From: Acinetobacter vivianii
Lineage (GTDB): Bacteria; Pseudomonadota; Gammaproteobacteria; Pseudomonadales; Moraxellaceae
NCBI RefSeq assembly: GCF_014635885.1
Contig: NZ_BMDR01000010.1
Location: 38,935 to 102,934, forward strand
Reading direction: 5' to 3'
Length of the DNA stretch: 64,000 nt
Shown here: positions 35,858 through 43,723 of the stretch, one piece after another
Position numbering within the stretch: the stretch's first letter is position 1
Layout: each line of letters starts with the position of its first letter
Made by a program: the position numbers and the translations under genes
The notes under the pieces: model-generated
What the model saw: only the letters and a program-made list of their open reading frames with translations
Database searches by the model: none
What the model was told of the DNA's origin: nothing

Positions 35858-36985
35858 ATGTCATTCATTACTTATCCACAAAATCAGACTTTAACGCGAA
35901 CTGAGCGTGCGACAGCCATGGTTTTTGAAGATCAAAAATCAAGAGATTTGCTGGATCGCATTGAACAGATTGCACCTAGTGAGGCTAGCGTTCTGATTAT
36001 TGGCAATACCGGGACGGGTAAAGAACTGGTGGCACGTCAGGTACATATGATGAGTCAGCGTAGTCGTGGTCCTTTTGTGGCAGTAAATTGTGGTGCATTT
36101 ACAGAATCATTGGCTGAAAGTGAGTTATTTGGACATGAAAAAGGCGCATTTACAGGCGCAATCAATAGCAAGGCGGGTTGGTTTGAAGCGGCTAATCACG
36201 GCACACTGTTCTTGGATGAAGTCGGTGATTTATCTCCAGCGATGCAGGTGAAATTATTACGGGTTCTGCAAGAGCGTGAAATTGTTCGTGTCGGTTCACT
36301 CAAGCCAATTAAGTTGAATGTCCGTGTGATTGCGGCTACCAATGTCCATTTAGATGAAGCAGTTCAAGCAGGCAAGTTTAGAGAAGATTTATTTTATCGA
36401 CTGAATGTGGCACTGCTTAAAGTTTCACCTTTGGCAGAACGTCCTGGCGATATTTTACCATTAGCAAATTTTTTCATTGCCCAGTATTGCAAACGTTTGG
36501 GTTATCCAATAGCGACACTGAGTCCAAGTGCTGTTCAGAAACTCTTAACCTATGGCTATCCGGGTAATATTCGTGAACTGGAAAATGCCATTCATCACGC
36601 CTTACTGGTTTGCAAGAACCATCAAATTCAGCCGACTGATTTTTGCTTTGCATCCTTATCCAGTAGTTTGAATTTACGACAGATTTCTGATTTAGAGAAG
36701 AGTACGCAAACTATTCCAAGAACAGATGTATTGCCTAAACAAATGTTGCAGCATGCACTTCTGAATTTATTTGAGTCCTCTCATGCCTTGAAAAATGAAA
36801 ATCTAGATCGCTTGATTGAAGAAGCAACGATTCGGATCGCTTATGAATATTGCCATCGCAATCAGGTCCAAACAGCTAAGCTGTTGGGGATTAGTCGGAA
36901 CATTGTGCGTGCAAGATTGGTCAAATATGGGTTAGTGGGAAACGATAAAGTGGTCAATATTATGTTGGAAGAATTATTGGGTTAA
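35858..36985 (+). CDS. sigma-54-dependent activator, SfnR-like (no sensory domain)
   Basis: 375-residue enhancer-binding protein consisting of the AAA+ core almost from its N-terminus, with no receiver, PAS or GAF domain. Walker A is GNTGTGKE, the sigma-54 contact loop GAFTGA lies near residues 95-100, Walker B is TLFLDEVGD, and sensor motifs are in RVIAATN and FREDLFYRLNV. The C-terminal Fis-type HTH reads TAKLLGISRNIVRARLVKYG. The same architecture is found in SfnR, which activates dimethyl sulfone/sulfonate genes in Pseudomonas. It should act on the promoter at 26073 and perhaps 23269. With no sensor domain, control is probably by its own expression. Confidence 0.88.
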   Translation: MSFITYPQNQTLTRTERATAMVFEDQKSRDLLDRIEQIAPSEASVLIIGNTGTGKELVARQVHMMSQRSRGPFVAVNCGAFTESLAESELFGHEKGAFTGAINSKAGWFEAANHGTLFLDEVGDLSPAMQVKLLRVLQEREIVRVGSLKPIKLNVRVIAATNVHLDEAVQAGKFREDLFYRLNVALLKVSPLAERPGDILPLANFFIAQYCKRLGYPIATLSPSAVQKLLTYGYPGNIRELENAIHHALLVCKNHQIQPTDFCFASLSSSLNLRQISDLEKSTQTIPRTDVLPKQMLQHALLNLFESSHALKNENLDRLIEEATIRIAYEYCHRNQVQTAKLLGISRNIVRARLVKYGLVGNDKVVNIMLEELLG

Positions 36986-37182
36986 TTGAAATCAATAATC
37001 AGGTGATAGGGTTCACCTTTTTATTGGTTGAAAAATCACTTTTCTGAAAAAATAATAATCAATGATTAAAAATAAATATAACTTTTTAATCAAAAAATAT
37101 TCAAAAATAATAGTTCTAAATATTCATGCTTTACCTAATATGGTGGTACATAATTTAATAAACAGATGCAAAGTGGTGAAAG

Positions 37183-37398
37183 ATGAGTATTCCTCAAATT
37201 AATGTGCGTAATCAGTTTCGTGGTGTGGTTAAAGAGATTGTTGAAGGAAGTGTAGTTTCTGAGGTGGATGTAGAAACACCTGCGGGAGTTTTTACTTCAG
37301 TGATTACCACGCGATCAGTGAAAAATCTAAATTTAGAATTAGGGAGTGAAGTCATTGTTTTAATTAAGTCTACAGAAGTTGCTTTGGCAAAACTATAG
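37183..37398 (+). CDS. stand-alone TOBE/molbindin domain protein
   Basis: 71-residue single Mop/TOBE domain: SIPQINVRNQFRGVVKEIVEGSVVSEVDVETPAG, then SVITTRSVKNLNLELGSEVIVLIKSTEVALAKL. This is the oligomeric oxyanion-binding fold of molbindins, which store molybdate or tungstate or bind related anions. It sits between the sigma-54 activator and an ABC ATPase in a sulfonate cluster rather than next to mod genes, so binding of another oxyanion, or a molybdate/sulfate cross-talk role, is possible. It starts with ATG after GGTGAAAG. Confidence 0.88.
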   Translation: MSIPQINVRNQFRGVVKEIVEGSVVSEVDVETPAGVFTSVITTRSVKNLNLELGSEVIVLIKSTEVALAKL

Positions 37399-37467
37399 AA
37401 AGGCATATCGAAAATATAGTGAAAATTATTTTTAGTATATTTTTGATTTCTATTTTAGGGGGCTAAA

Positions 37468-38292
37468 ATGACATCATTAAATGTGGGCACAGTAAAAATT
37501 AATCACCTCAATAAATCATATGGGCAGTATCAAGAATATGCCTTAACTGTATTGGATGATATTTCTTTAGAGATTAAAGCAGGAGAATTTGTCAGTATTG
37601 TCGGTAGTAGTGGTTGTGGAAAATCTACTTTATTGCGTTTACTGGTCGGTTTGGATGATCAATTTGAAGGTAAGATTTTAGTCGATGGACAACCGATTCG
37701 AGGCACCAGTCTGGAGCGCGGTATCGTCTTTCAAGATCATCGATTATTTCCTTGGTTGAATGTACAAGATAACATTCGGGTTGCATTATTAAATAGTAAA
37801 TTAACGCGTGCTGAACAGGATCAATTGATTGATGAACATATTGAATTAGTCGGCTTGAGCAAGTTTAAAGATGCTTATCCAGCACAGCTTTCAGGGGGAA
37901 TGAGTCAACGTGTTGCGATTGCAAGAAGTCTGATTAATCGACCTAAAATTTTGTTGTTGGATGAACCTTTTGGCGCATTGGATGCACTCACACGTGCCAA
38001 TCTACAAAAGGAATTACAACGGATCTGGCAAACTGAAAAAATTACCATGATTATCGTGACCCATGATGTCGAGGAAGCCGTTTTCCTTGGTGATCGTGTT
38101 GTGGTAATGCAACCCAATCCTGGTCGAATCAAGCGGATTGTTCCTGTTCATTTGCCGCATCCACGTGTTCGAGAAGACGTTCGACTTGCGGCGATTAGAA
38201 ATGATATTTTGACAGATTTTAGTCATGCAACTAAAGATCATTTAATTATCCCGCCTATTAAAGATTTTAATCAATTCCAGTTTGCTTGGTAA
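37468..38292 (+). CDS. ABC transporter ATP-binding protein, SsuB/TauB type
   Basis: 274-residue nucleotide-binding subunit. Walker A GSSGCGKST, Q-loop FQDHRLFPW, signature LSGGMSQR, Walker B LLLDEPFGALD and switch His in IIVTHDVEEA. A strong AGGGGGC ribosome site precedes the ATG. It is separated from any permease by the regulator and TOBE genes and lies before the dioxygenase. It may be the second ATPase for the permease at 33823. Confidence 0.92.
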   Translation: MTSLNVGTVKINHLNKSYGQYQEYALTVLDDISLEIKAGEFVSIVGSSGCGKSTLLRLLVGLDDQFEGKILVDGQPIRGTSLERGIVFQDHRLFPWLNVQDNIRVALLNSKLTRAEQDQLIDEHIELVGLSKFKDAYPAQLSGGMSQRVAIARSLINRPKILLLDEPFGALDALTRANLQKELQRIWQTEKITMIIVTHDVEEAVFLGDRVVVMQPNPGRIKRIVPVHLPHPRVREDVRLAAIRNDILTDFSHATKDHLIIPPIKDFNQFQFAW

Positions 38293-38468
38293 GCCCAAGT
38301 AAGCTGATTTTTATAATCATAAAAACAAATAAATTAATATAAAAATATTGGTTCTTGTATTTTAAAATTTGCATATATTTAAATGGATCACTAATTTTTG
38401 TGATTGGGGGATTGTGAATAAAGCCCAGCGCTTTAAAAATATATAATGAATGATCTATAGGAAATAAA

Positions 38469-39401
38469 ATGACCGTACTCACACAACTTTCAGCCGCAAT
38501 TGAAAGTGCTCCACGTTGGCATGAATATAAGAAACATAGTTTAGATACTGTACAGATTACACCTATTGAAGGTGCATTGGGTGCAGTTGTGACTGGGCTA
38601 GATGCAAGTAAACCTCAAAGCGGGGAAGTGATCCTCAAGCTGAAAAAGGCATTGCACGAACATTTAATTCTGGTTTTCAAGGCACAAGATCTAGAAGACA
38701 ATGACTTACTGGCCTTTGCAAGTTATTTTGGCGGGATTTTCCGTCCACCAACAGATGTTCCTGTATTGGCAACGCGGAATGATACCAATGCACCACCCGA
38801 TATCGTGCCCGTATCCAATGCGGTTGGAGAGGGGGATTATACTGGTCATGGGGAACTTACCCCGCATAGTGATCATCACTGGACCCCACAGCCTTCTAGT
38901 GGATCTTTACTTTACGCAATTGAACTTCCAAAAGATGGCGGCGCAACCAGTTGGTATAACACTGTTCAGGCGTATGAAGACCTTGATCAGGAAACCAAAG
39001 ACGAAATCGAAGGGCTGCAACTGATTACTTATAATCCATTCTTGCGATTAAAGGATAAAAGCCCGATTCCCAAATATCGCTTCTCTGATCAACCTGTAGT
39101 AGGCGCTGCATTTCCCCATCCATTGGTCCGTACGCATTCTGAGAGTGGTCGCCGTGGTATTTATCTGGATGCACAAACAGAAGTTGAAGTTGTCGGGTAT
39201 GATGACAAAAAAGGTGCTGCATTGATTGAACGCTTAAGAGCGCACATTGTGCAACCTCAATATCGTTATGAACATCAGTGGGAAATTGGAGATATTGTTT
39301 ATTGGGATAATCAGTTGACCTTGCATTCGCGGACCGCTTTTCCTGCCGAGCAACGTCGTTTACTGAAACGTGTCAGTTTGGCAGGTGCAAGACCATTCTA
39401 A
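38469..39401 (+). CDS. TauD/TfdA-family Fe(II)/2-oxoglutarate dioxygenase
   Basis: 310-residue dioxygenase. The iron facial triad is His133 and Asp135 (HSDHHW) plus His286 (LHSRTAF); the 2-oxoglutarate-binding Arg is in PAEQRRLLKRV. Family members hydroxylate the carbon next to sulfur in taurine, alkylsulfonates or sulfate esters, releasing sulfite or sulfate, or open phenoxyacetates. With ABC sulfonate transporters upstream, sulfur scavenging is most likely, but the exact substrate cannot be read from sequence. The start is preceded by AGGAAA. Transcription probably ends in the 29-base gap before the convergent tetR. Confidence 0.88.
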   Translation: MTVLTQLSAAIESAPRWHEYKKHSLDTVQITPIEGALGAVVTGLDASKPQSGEVILKLKKALHEHLILVFKAQDLEDNDLLAFASYFGGIFRPPTDVPVLATRNDTNAPPDIVPVSNAVGEGDYTGHGELTPHSDHHWTPQPSSGSLLYAIELPKDGGATSWYNTVQAYEDLDQETKDEIEGLQLITYNPFLRLKDKSPIPKYRFSDQPVVGAAFPHPLVRTHSESGRRGIYLDAQTEVEVVGYDDKKGAALIERLRAHIVQPQYRYEHQWEIGDIVYWDNQLTLHSRTAFPAEQRRLLKRVSLAGARPF

Positions 39402-39430
39402 AATGAAACTGAGCCAGTGAAAGCTGGCTT

Positions 39431-40048
39431 TTAATTTCCAGCTTTTGCCAATTCTGCTTCGATATAACTAATAATCATGGTACTTAGACCTTTGACCATT
39501 TCATCAAAGCTGATTTGTGGATTTGGCAAGATCAAGTGTCGAGCGACATTAAAGATACTACTATTAATGCTGATATAAGCAGTCACACTAAGATTATTCA
39601 CCTTCAAATAACGAGGATGGCGAATCATATATTTCATTAATACTTCCATCAGCGCCATTTCGATCTGACCAATATATTTTTCGTACTTGAGTTCAGTCGC
39701 ATAGCGAAGGCAAATCAGATAACGATCATCATCACGCGTCAGCAAGTCCCTAAAGGTATAGAAAATCATTTCGAATAAAGGTTCCAGCTCTTGCTCGATA
39801 ATGATAGGCGTCAGCTCTTTCACCATATCCAGAACTTCTTTGACAAAGGTTTTTGCCATCGCATCATAGATTTCTTCTTTATTCTTGAAGTATTCATACA
39901 GCGAACCAACACTTACACCTGCAATATCAGCAATATGCCGTGTGGTGGTGCCGCTGGTACCGTTGGTTGCAACTGCAATAAAACCTGCTTCAATAATGGT
40001 GTCTACGGTCACTTTCGAACGCGACTGACGTGGTTTACGTGTAGCCAT
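39431..40048 (-). CDS. TetR family transcriptional regulator
   Basis: 205-residue repressor. The N-terminal HTH (residues ~15-60) reads IIEAGFIAVATNGTSGTTTRHIADIAGVSVGSLYEYFKNKEEIYDAM, the canonical TetR pattern. The C-terminal ligand domain ends in an Ala/Glu-rich helix. It is divergent from the hydrolase-SDR-monooxygenase cluster, and the 487-base gap contains three copies of AATCCGAACA, two of them close to its own start. Autoregulation and control of the cluster are inferred. Confidence 0.9.
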   Translation of the reverse strand: MATRKPRQSRSKVTVDTIIEAGFIAVATNGTSGTTTRHIADIAGVSVGSLYEYFKNKEEIYDAMAKTFVKEVLDMVKELTPIIIEQELEPLFEMIFYTFRDLLTRDDDRYLICLRYATELKYEKYIGQIEMALMEVLMKYMIRHPRYLKVNNLSVTAYISINSSIFNVARHLILPNPQISFDEMVKGLSTMIISYIEAELAKAGN

Positions 40049-40064
40049 AAAGTATTATTATTAA

Positions 40065-40077
40065 AATCCGAACATAA
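40065..40077. promoter_or_regulatory. repeat copy 1 of AATCCGAACATAA, candidate TetR operator
   Basis: Lies 17 bases upstream of the tetR start codon. Identical over 13 bases to the copy at 40364. Confidence 0.5.
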
Positions 40078-40123
40078 CTTCAGATTAACATGTGCAGCAA
40101 TTGGTTGAAAGTGTCAGTCCAGT

Positions 40124-40133
40124 AATCCGAACA
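40124..40133. promoter_or_regulatory. repeat copy 2 of AATCCGAACA, candidate TetR operator
   Basis: Same orientation as copies 1 and 3, 59 bases from copy 1; matches the first ten bases. Confidence 0.45.
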
Positions 40134-40363
40134 AATAAAATTACAAGTTTTTTAAATTTGTTTTTAATCCTGTAATAAATAAGTATACCTGAAATGAAAG
40201 CATTCAATTTTTAGAAAATATTAATTTTAAATTTTAATTTAATATATTGATAATTATATATAAAAATATTTTTACATCATAATGAAAGATATTTTTAGAG
40301 CAAATTTCCTTTAAATCTGTTTTGTAGAAAATTGAAGAAAAATCATAAAAATTACCCGAATTG

Positions 40364-40387
40364 AATCCGAACATAAGATCGGTTTAC
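40364..40387. promoter_or_regulatory. repeat copy 3 with CCGA-N8-TCGG dyad, candidate TetR operator
   Basis: AATCCGAACATAA is followed by GATCGG, giving a dyad CCGA-N8-TCGG, about 150 bases before the first hydrolase gene. The rest of the 40049-40535 gap is AT-rich with no ORF I can support. Confidence 0.5.
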
Positions 40388-40535
40388 AGTTGCTTTATAC
40401 GAGGATCAGGTTCAAGAAAATCTCCCGAATATTTTTTCGTACATTCCTGTCAGTTGGGACAGTCGAAAAGAGATGAACCAGACGAAAAGAATGTAAAAGG
40501 GCAAATGACGCTCAAGTGACTAGGTAGGTGTAGCC

Positions 40536-41495
40536 ATGATTAGCAGCACATTAAGGAAAGGTTTAAGCTTATTTAAATCGAATCCAATAACTGAGCAAAT
40601 CGATTTTGCGAGTAAAAAAAGTATTCCAATTCGTCATTTAGCAATCGGATTTGAAGGCAAGGAAGTTGATTTATCATTCTATATGAACAATCAATTCGCA
40701 ACGATTTTTTTCGCTACGCTTTCTGTATTTTTAACTTATGGCGAAGATCTGGTGATTGAGACAGCACGTCATCATCGTGACTTACTCAAAGATCCTGTTT
40801 TAAAACAACGTGTCACTTCATTGATTGGACAAGAGGCGATTCATTCAAAATTACATAATGAATTTAATGATGCGATTGTTGAGCTAGATTACCCTGTAAA
40901 ACTGTATCGCTTTCTGGGCGAGCAATTCTTTGAATATATTTTCTTAAAATTTCCGCAACCTCTAAAACTTTCTCTCATGGCGGGGATTGAGCATTTCACC
41001 GCAGTATTAGCTGAATACATGATGGAGCATGAACAGAACTTCTATTTCTCGGATGATGCCAAAACCCGTGCTTTATGGATGTGGCATATGCTGGAAGAGT
41101 CAGAGCACAAAGATGTTGCCTATGATGTCTATCAGACATTGAATGGTAATTATGCGTTACGTGTTTCAGGCTTCTTCTTGGCTTATTTCACGATTTTAGG
41201 TCTTATCCCGTTCTCAGCAACCTTGGTGCCTATTTTCCGTAAGCCACAAGAAATGCTCACTACAAAATTCTGGAAAGATGCACGCCGTGGAGTGAAGCTG
41301 ATTTTCAGTCCGAAAGATGGCGTTTTTGGTAGTACCCAAGGTCGTATTTTTGATTATTTACGGACTGACTTTCATCCAAATGATCATGATGCTTCAGCTT
41401 ATTTTGCCTACTATGAGAAGAAGCTTTTATCAGAGGGTGGTACCTTACATCCATTCTTTGTAAAAGAGTTCACACCTAAAGTACAGGCAGCTTAA
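40536..41495 (+). CDS. metal-dependent hydrolase, PF10118-type
   Basis: 319-residue protein of the predicted metal-dependent hydrolase family. Conserved features are PIRHLAIGFEG, ETARHHRDLLKDPVLKQRVTSLIGQEAIHSKLHNEFND, MAGIEHFTAVLAEYMM and MWHMLEESEHKDVAYDVYQ. The pattern of His/Glu (ARHHRD, EAIHSKLH, GIEHFT, ESEHKD) across a helical bundle looks like a ferritin-like diiron site. No reaction is established for the family that I know of. First gene of the cluster; a paralogue follows. Confidence 0.8.
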   Translation: MISSTLRKGLSLFKSNPITEQIDFASKKSIPIRHLAIGFEGKEVDLSFYMNNQFATIFFATLSVFLTYGEDLVIETARHHRDLLKDPVLKQRVTSLIGQEAIHSKLHNEFNDAIVELDYPVKLYRFLGEQFFEYIFLKFPQPLKLSLMAGIEHFTAVLAEYMMEHEQNFYFSDDAKTRALWMWHMLEESEHKDVAYDVYQTLNGNYALRVSGFFLAYFTILGLIPFSATLVPIFRKPQEMLTTKFWKDARRGVKLIFSPKDGVFGSTQGRIFDYLRTDFHPNDHDASAYFAYYEKKLLSEGGTLHPFFVKEFTPKVQAA

Positions 41496-41554
41496 TCACA
41501 GGATTGATCAAGGGGCAGCAGAGCTTGCATTTGTATGGATATGTCGAGTTGGCA

Positions 41555-41582
41555 AAATCGCTCATGTGGATATGAGCAATTT
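41555..41582. other. hairpin in the gap between the two hydrolase genes
   Basis: AAATCGCTCAT pairs with ATGAGCAATTT (10 of 11 bp) with a six-base loop. No T run follows, so processing or attenuation is possible. Confidence 0.35.
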
Positions 41583-41627
41583 GGTTCTAGTCATATTTGA
41601 TCTGTGCACTATGCTGTCAGAAACTTA

Positions 41628-41659
41628 CCTAATAAGTCGAGTACAAAAGGCTTATTAGG
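41628..41659. other. 9-bp inverted repeat in the gap between the two hydrolase genes
   Basis: CCTAATAAG and CTTATTAGG are perfect inverted repeats 14 bases apart, 133 bases before the second hydrolase start. This may be an operator or an RNA hairpin. Confidence 0.35.
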
Positions 41660-41791
41660 AGAAATGACGCAGCATTGACTTAAATTATTTAAGGATTGAA
41701 TCAAGTAAAATTGCAGAAATAATCTTATAGACAATTTTATTTTCAATCGATGTGCTGTTGTTGGACTTTTATTCTCTCTGGGGATCAAGCC

Positions 41792-42766
41792 ATGGTTGCT
41801 CAAATGATTCGAAATGTCTTTTCAGACAAATTAAGTACGAAATATCAGGGGATTATTCAGAACCTAGCAAATAAATCACCCATTCCAATTCGTCATTTTG
41901 ACTTTAAGTTTAATCCGTCAGAACTAGATGAACGATTTTTCTTAAATAAAGAATTAGCAACCTCTTACTTTCATGCCTTATCCATTTTCTTGACCTTCGG
42001 TGAAGATGTGGTGATTGAAACGGCACGTCACCATCGTGATTTTATTGATGATCCGATTTTAAAACAAAGACTGACTTCTTTGATTGGACAGGAAGCCATT
42101 CATTCAAAAATACATAATCAGTTTAATGACGAAGTGCTGAAAGAAAATGGCTATCCAGTCGAGTTGCTACGTGCGATTGCTGGCAAGGTGTTTGATTATG
42201 GGATCTATAAACTTCCACAGTCTTTACAGCTTTCATTGATGGCCGGCATTGAACATTACACGGCTGTGCTTGCTGAATTTATGATGCAGCACGAAGAATA
42301 TTTACTTGGCTCACAAGATGAAAGACAACGTGCCATGTGGATGTGGCATATGTTGGAAGAGTCAGAGCATAAAGATATTGCCTATGATGTGTTCCTTGAG
42401 TTGTCTGGTGATTATTGGCTCCGAATTACAGGTTTCCTGTTGGCCAGTTTGACGATTTTAGGGGGTGTTTCACTAGGTGGTTATCTGATGCCATTTGTAC
42501 GGAAACCAAGCAATCTGATTAATCCTCGCTATATGAAAGATATTGTGGAGAGTACCGCGTTGTTATTCGGTAGTGAACGTGGCGTGTTCGGTAGCAGTTT
42601 CATGCATATTCTTGAGTATCTGCGTCCAAGTTTCCATCCCAATGACCATGATACGACAGCGTATATGGCGTACTACAAAGAGCGTTTACTGAATCCTGAA
42701 ACAGGATTATTAAGCCCTTATTTCCTTAAAGAGTTTGTGCCACCTGTACGTGCAGCTTCTGCATAA
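41792..42766 (+). CDS. metal-dependent hydrolase, PF10118-type (paralogue)
   Basis: 324-residue paralogue of the protein at 40536, about half identical by eye: ETARHHRDFIDDPILKQRLTSLIGQEAIHSKIHNQFND and MAGIEHYTAVLAEFMM are shared, as is MWHMLEESEHKDIAYDVF. The ATG at 41792 follows GGGGATC; the upstream reading begins with an improbable MCCCW and is discarded. All His/Glu positions of the presumed metal site are kept in both copies, so both are likely active. Confidence 0.8.
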   Translation: MVAQMIRNVFSDKLSTKYQGIIQNLANKSPIPIRHFDFKFNPSELDERFFLNKELATSYFHALSIFLTFGEDVVIETARHHRDFIDDPILKQRLTSLIGQEAIHSKIHNQFNDEVLKENGYPVELLRAIAGKVFDYGIYKLPQSLQLSLMAGIEHYTAVLAEFMMQHEEYLLGSQDERQRAMWMWHMLEESEHKDIAYDVFLELSGDYWLRITGFLLASLTILGGVSLGGYLMPFVRKPSNLINPRYMKDIVESTALLFGSERGVFGSSFMHILEYLRPSFHPNDHDTTAYMAYYKERLLNPETGLLSPYFLKEFVPPVRAASA

Positions 42767-42802
42767 CTTGGTCCAAGTCAATATGATATTGCTGGGAAAA
42801 CA

Positions 42803-43630
42803 ATGATGAGATTATTTGCGAAGAAAACCAAGCCAAGCCAAAAAGCATTTGCTGTGGTGACGGGTGCAGGAAGCGGGATTGGTCGTAGTTTTGCGCTTGA
42901 ATTGGCGAAACGTGGCGGCACTGTGGTGTGTTCAGATATCAATTTAGACGCAGCCAAAGAAACTGTAGCGCAGATTGAAGCGCTTGGTGCGAAAGCATTT
43001 GCGGTGAAATGTGATGTTGGCAATGCCAAGCAAGTGGAAAAGCTGGCAGAACAGGCTGAGCAATTGATGCAACATCCAACCACATTGGTCATCAATAATG
43101 CTGGTGTTGGTTTAGGCGGCAAGTTTGATGAAACTTCGCTGGAAGACTGGAAGTGGGTCTCTGATATCAATTTATGGGGCGTTATTCACGGCTGCCATTA
43201 TTTCGTACCTAAGTTTAAACAGCTCGGTCGTGGTGCGATTATCAATGTTGCATCTGCGGCATCTTATACGGCTGCACCCGAAATGACAGCCTATAACGTG
43301 ACTAAAGCGGGTGTACGTGCATTATCGGAGACGCTTTCTGCCGAGCTTCGTAAACATAACATCAAGGTAAATGTACTTTGTCCAACGCTGGTACCAACCA
43401 ACATTATCAAGAATGGCAAAGTCCCACATAAAGGGATTCTGGACTATGCATTGACTAATCTGGCGTTTACCACCAGTGAAAAGGTCGCAAAGCTGACGCT
43501 AGACCGTCTGGATAAAAATGAGCTTTATACCATTCCACAGATTGATGCCAAGTTATTCTGGCTCATGAAACGTACGGCACCAAATTTATATGCAAAATTT
43601 TTGGGCACATCATATCGATTTATGAAATAA
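42803..43630 (+). CDS. SDR family NAD(P)-dependent oxidoreductase
   Basis: 275-residue classical SDR. Cofactor motif TGAGSGIG near residues 20-27, NNAG, catalytic Ser in NVASAASYT, and Tyr/Lys in TAYNVTKAG. The N-terminus has a basic extension (MRLFAKKTKPSQK). ATGs at 42803 and 42806 are both possible. In this cluster it may oxidise or reduce the alcohol/ketone partner of the Baeyer-Villiger-type enzyme downstream. The substrate is unknown. Confidence 0.87.
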   Translation: MMRLFAKKTKPSQKAFAVVTGAGSGIGRSFALELAKRGGTVVCSDINLDAAKETVAQIEALGAKAFAVKCDVGNAKQVEKLAEQAEQLMQHPTTLVINNAGVGLGGKFDETSLEDWKWVSDINLWGVIHGCHYFVPKFKQLGRGAIINVASAASYTAAPEMTAYNVTKAGVRALSETLSAELRKHNIKVNVLCPTLVPTNIIKNGKVPHKGILDYALTNLAFTTSEKVAKLTLDRLDKNELYTIPQIDAKLFWLMKRTAPNLYAKFLGTSYRFMK

Positions 43631-43723
43631 CCCTGATTAAGCAACAGAACTGAAAGAGTGAAATAAAGAGAGAACCTGTTGGTAATCAACTATTTAAGCT
43701 ACATGATACAAAGGACATTTTAA

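Noticed and set aside
37125..37150. ATGGTGGTACATAATTTAA before the TOBE gene as a sigma-54 promoter
   Set aside because: The -24 element is TGGTAC and the -12 lacks TTGC at proper spacing, so the match is too poor.
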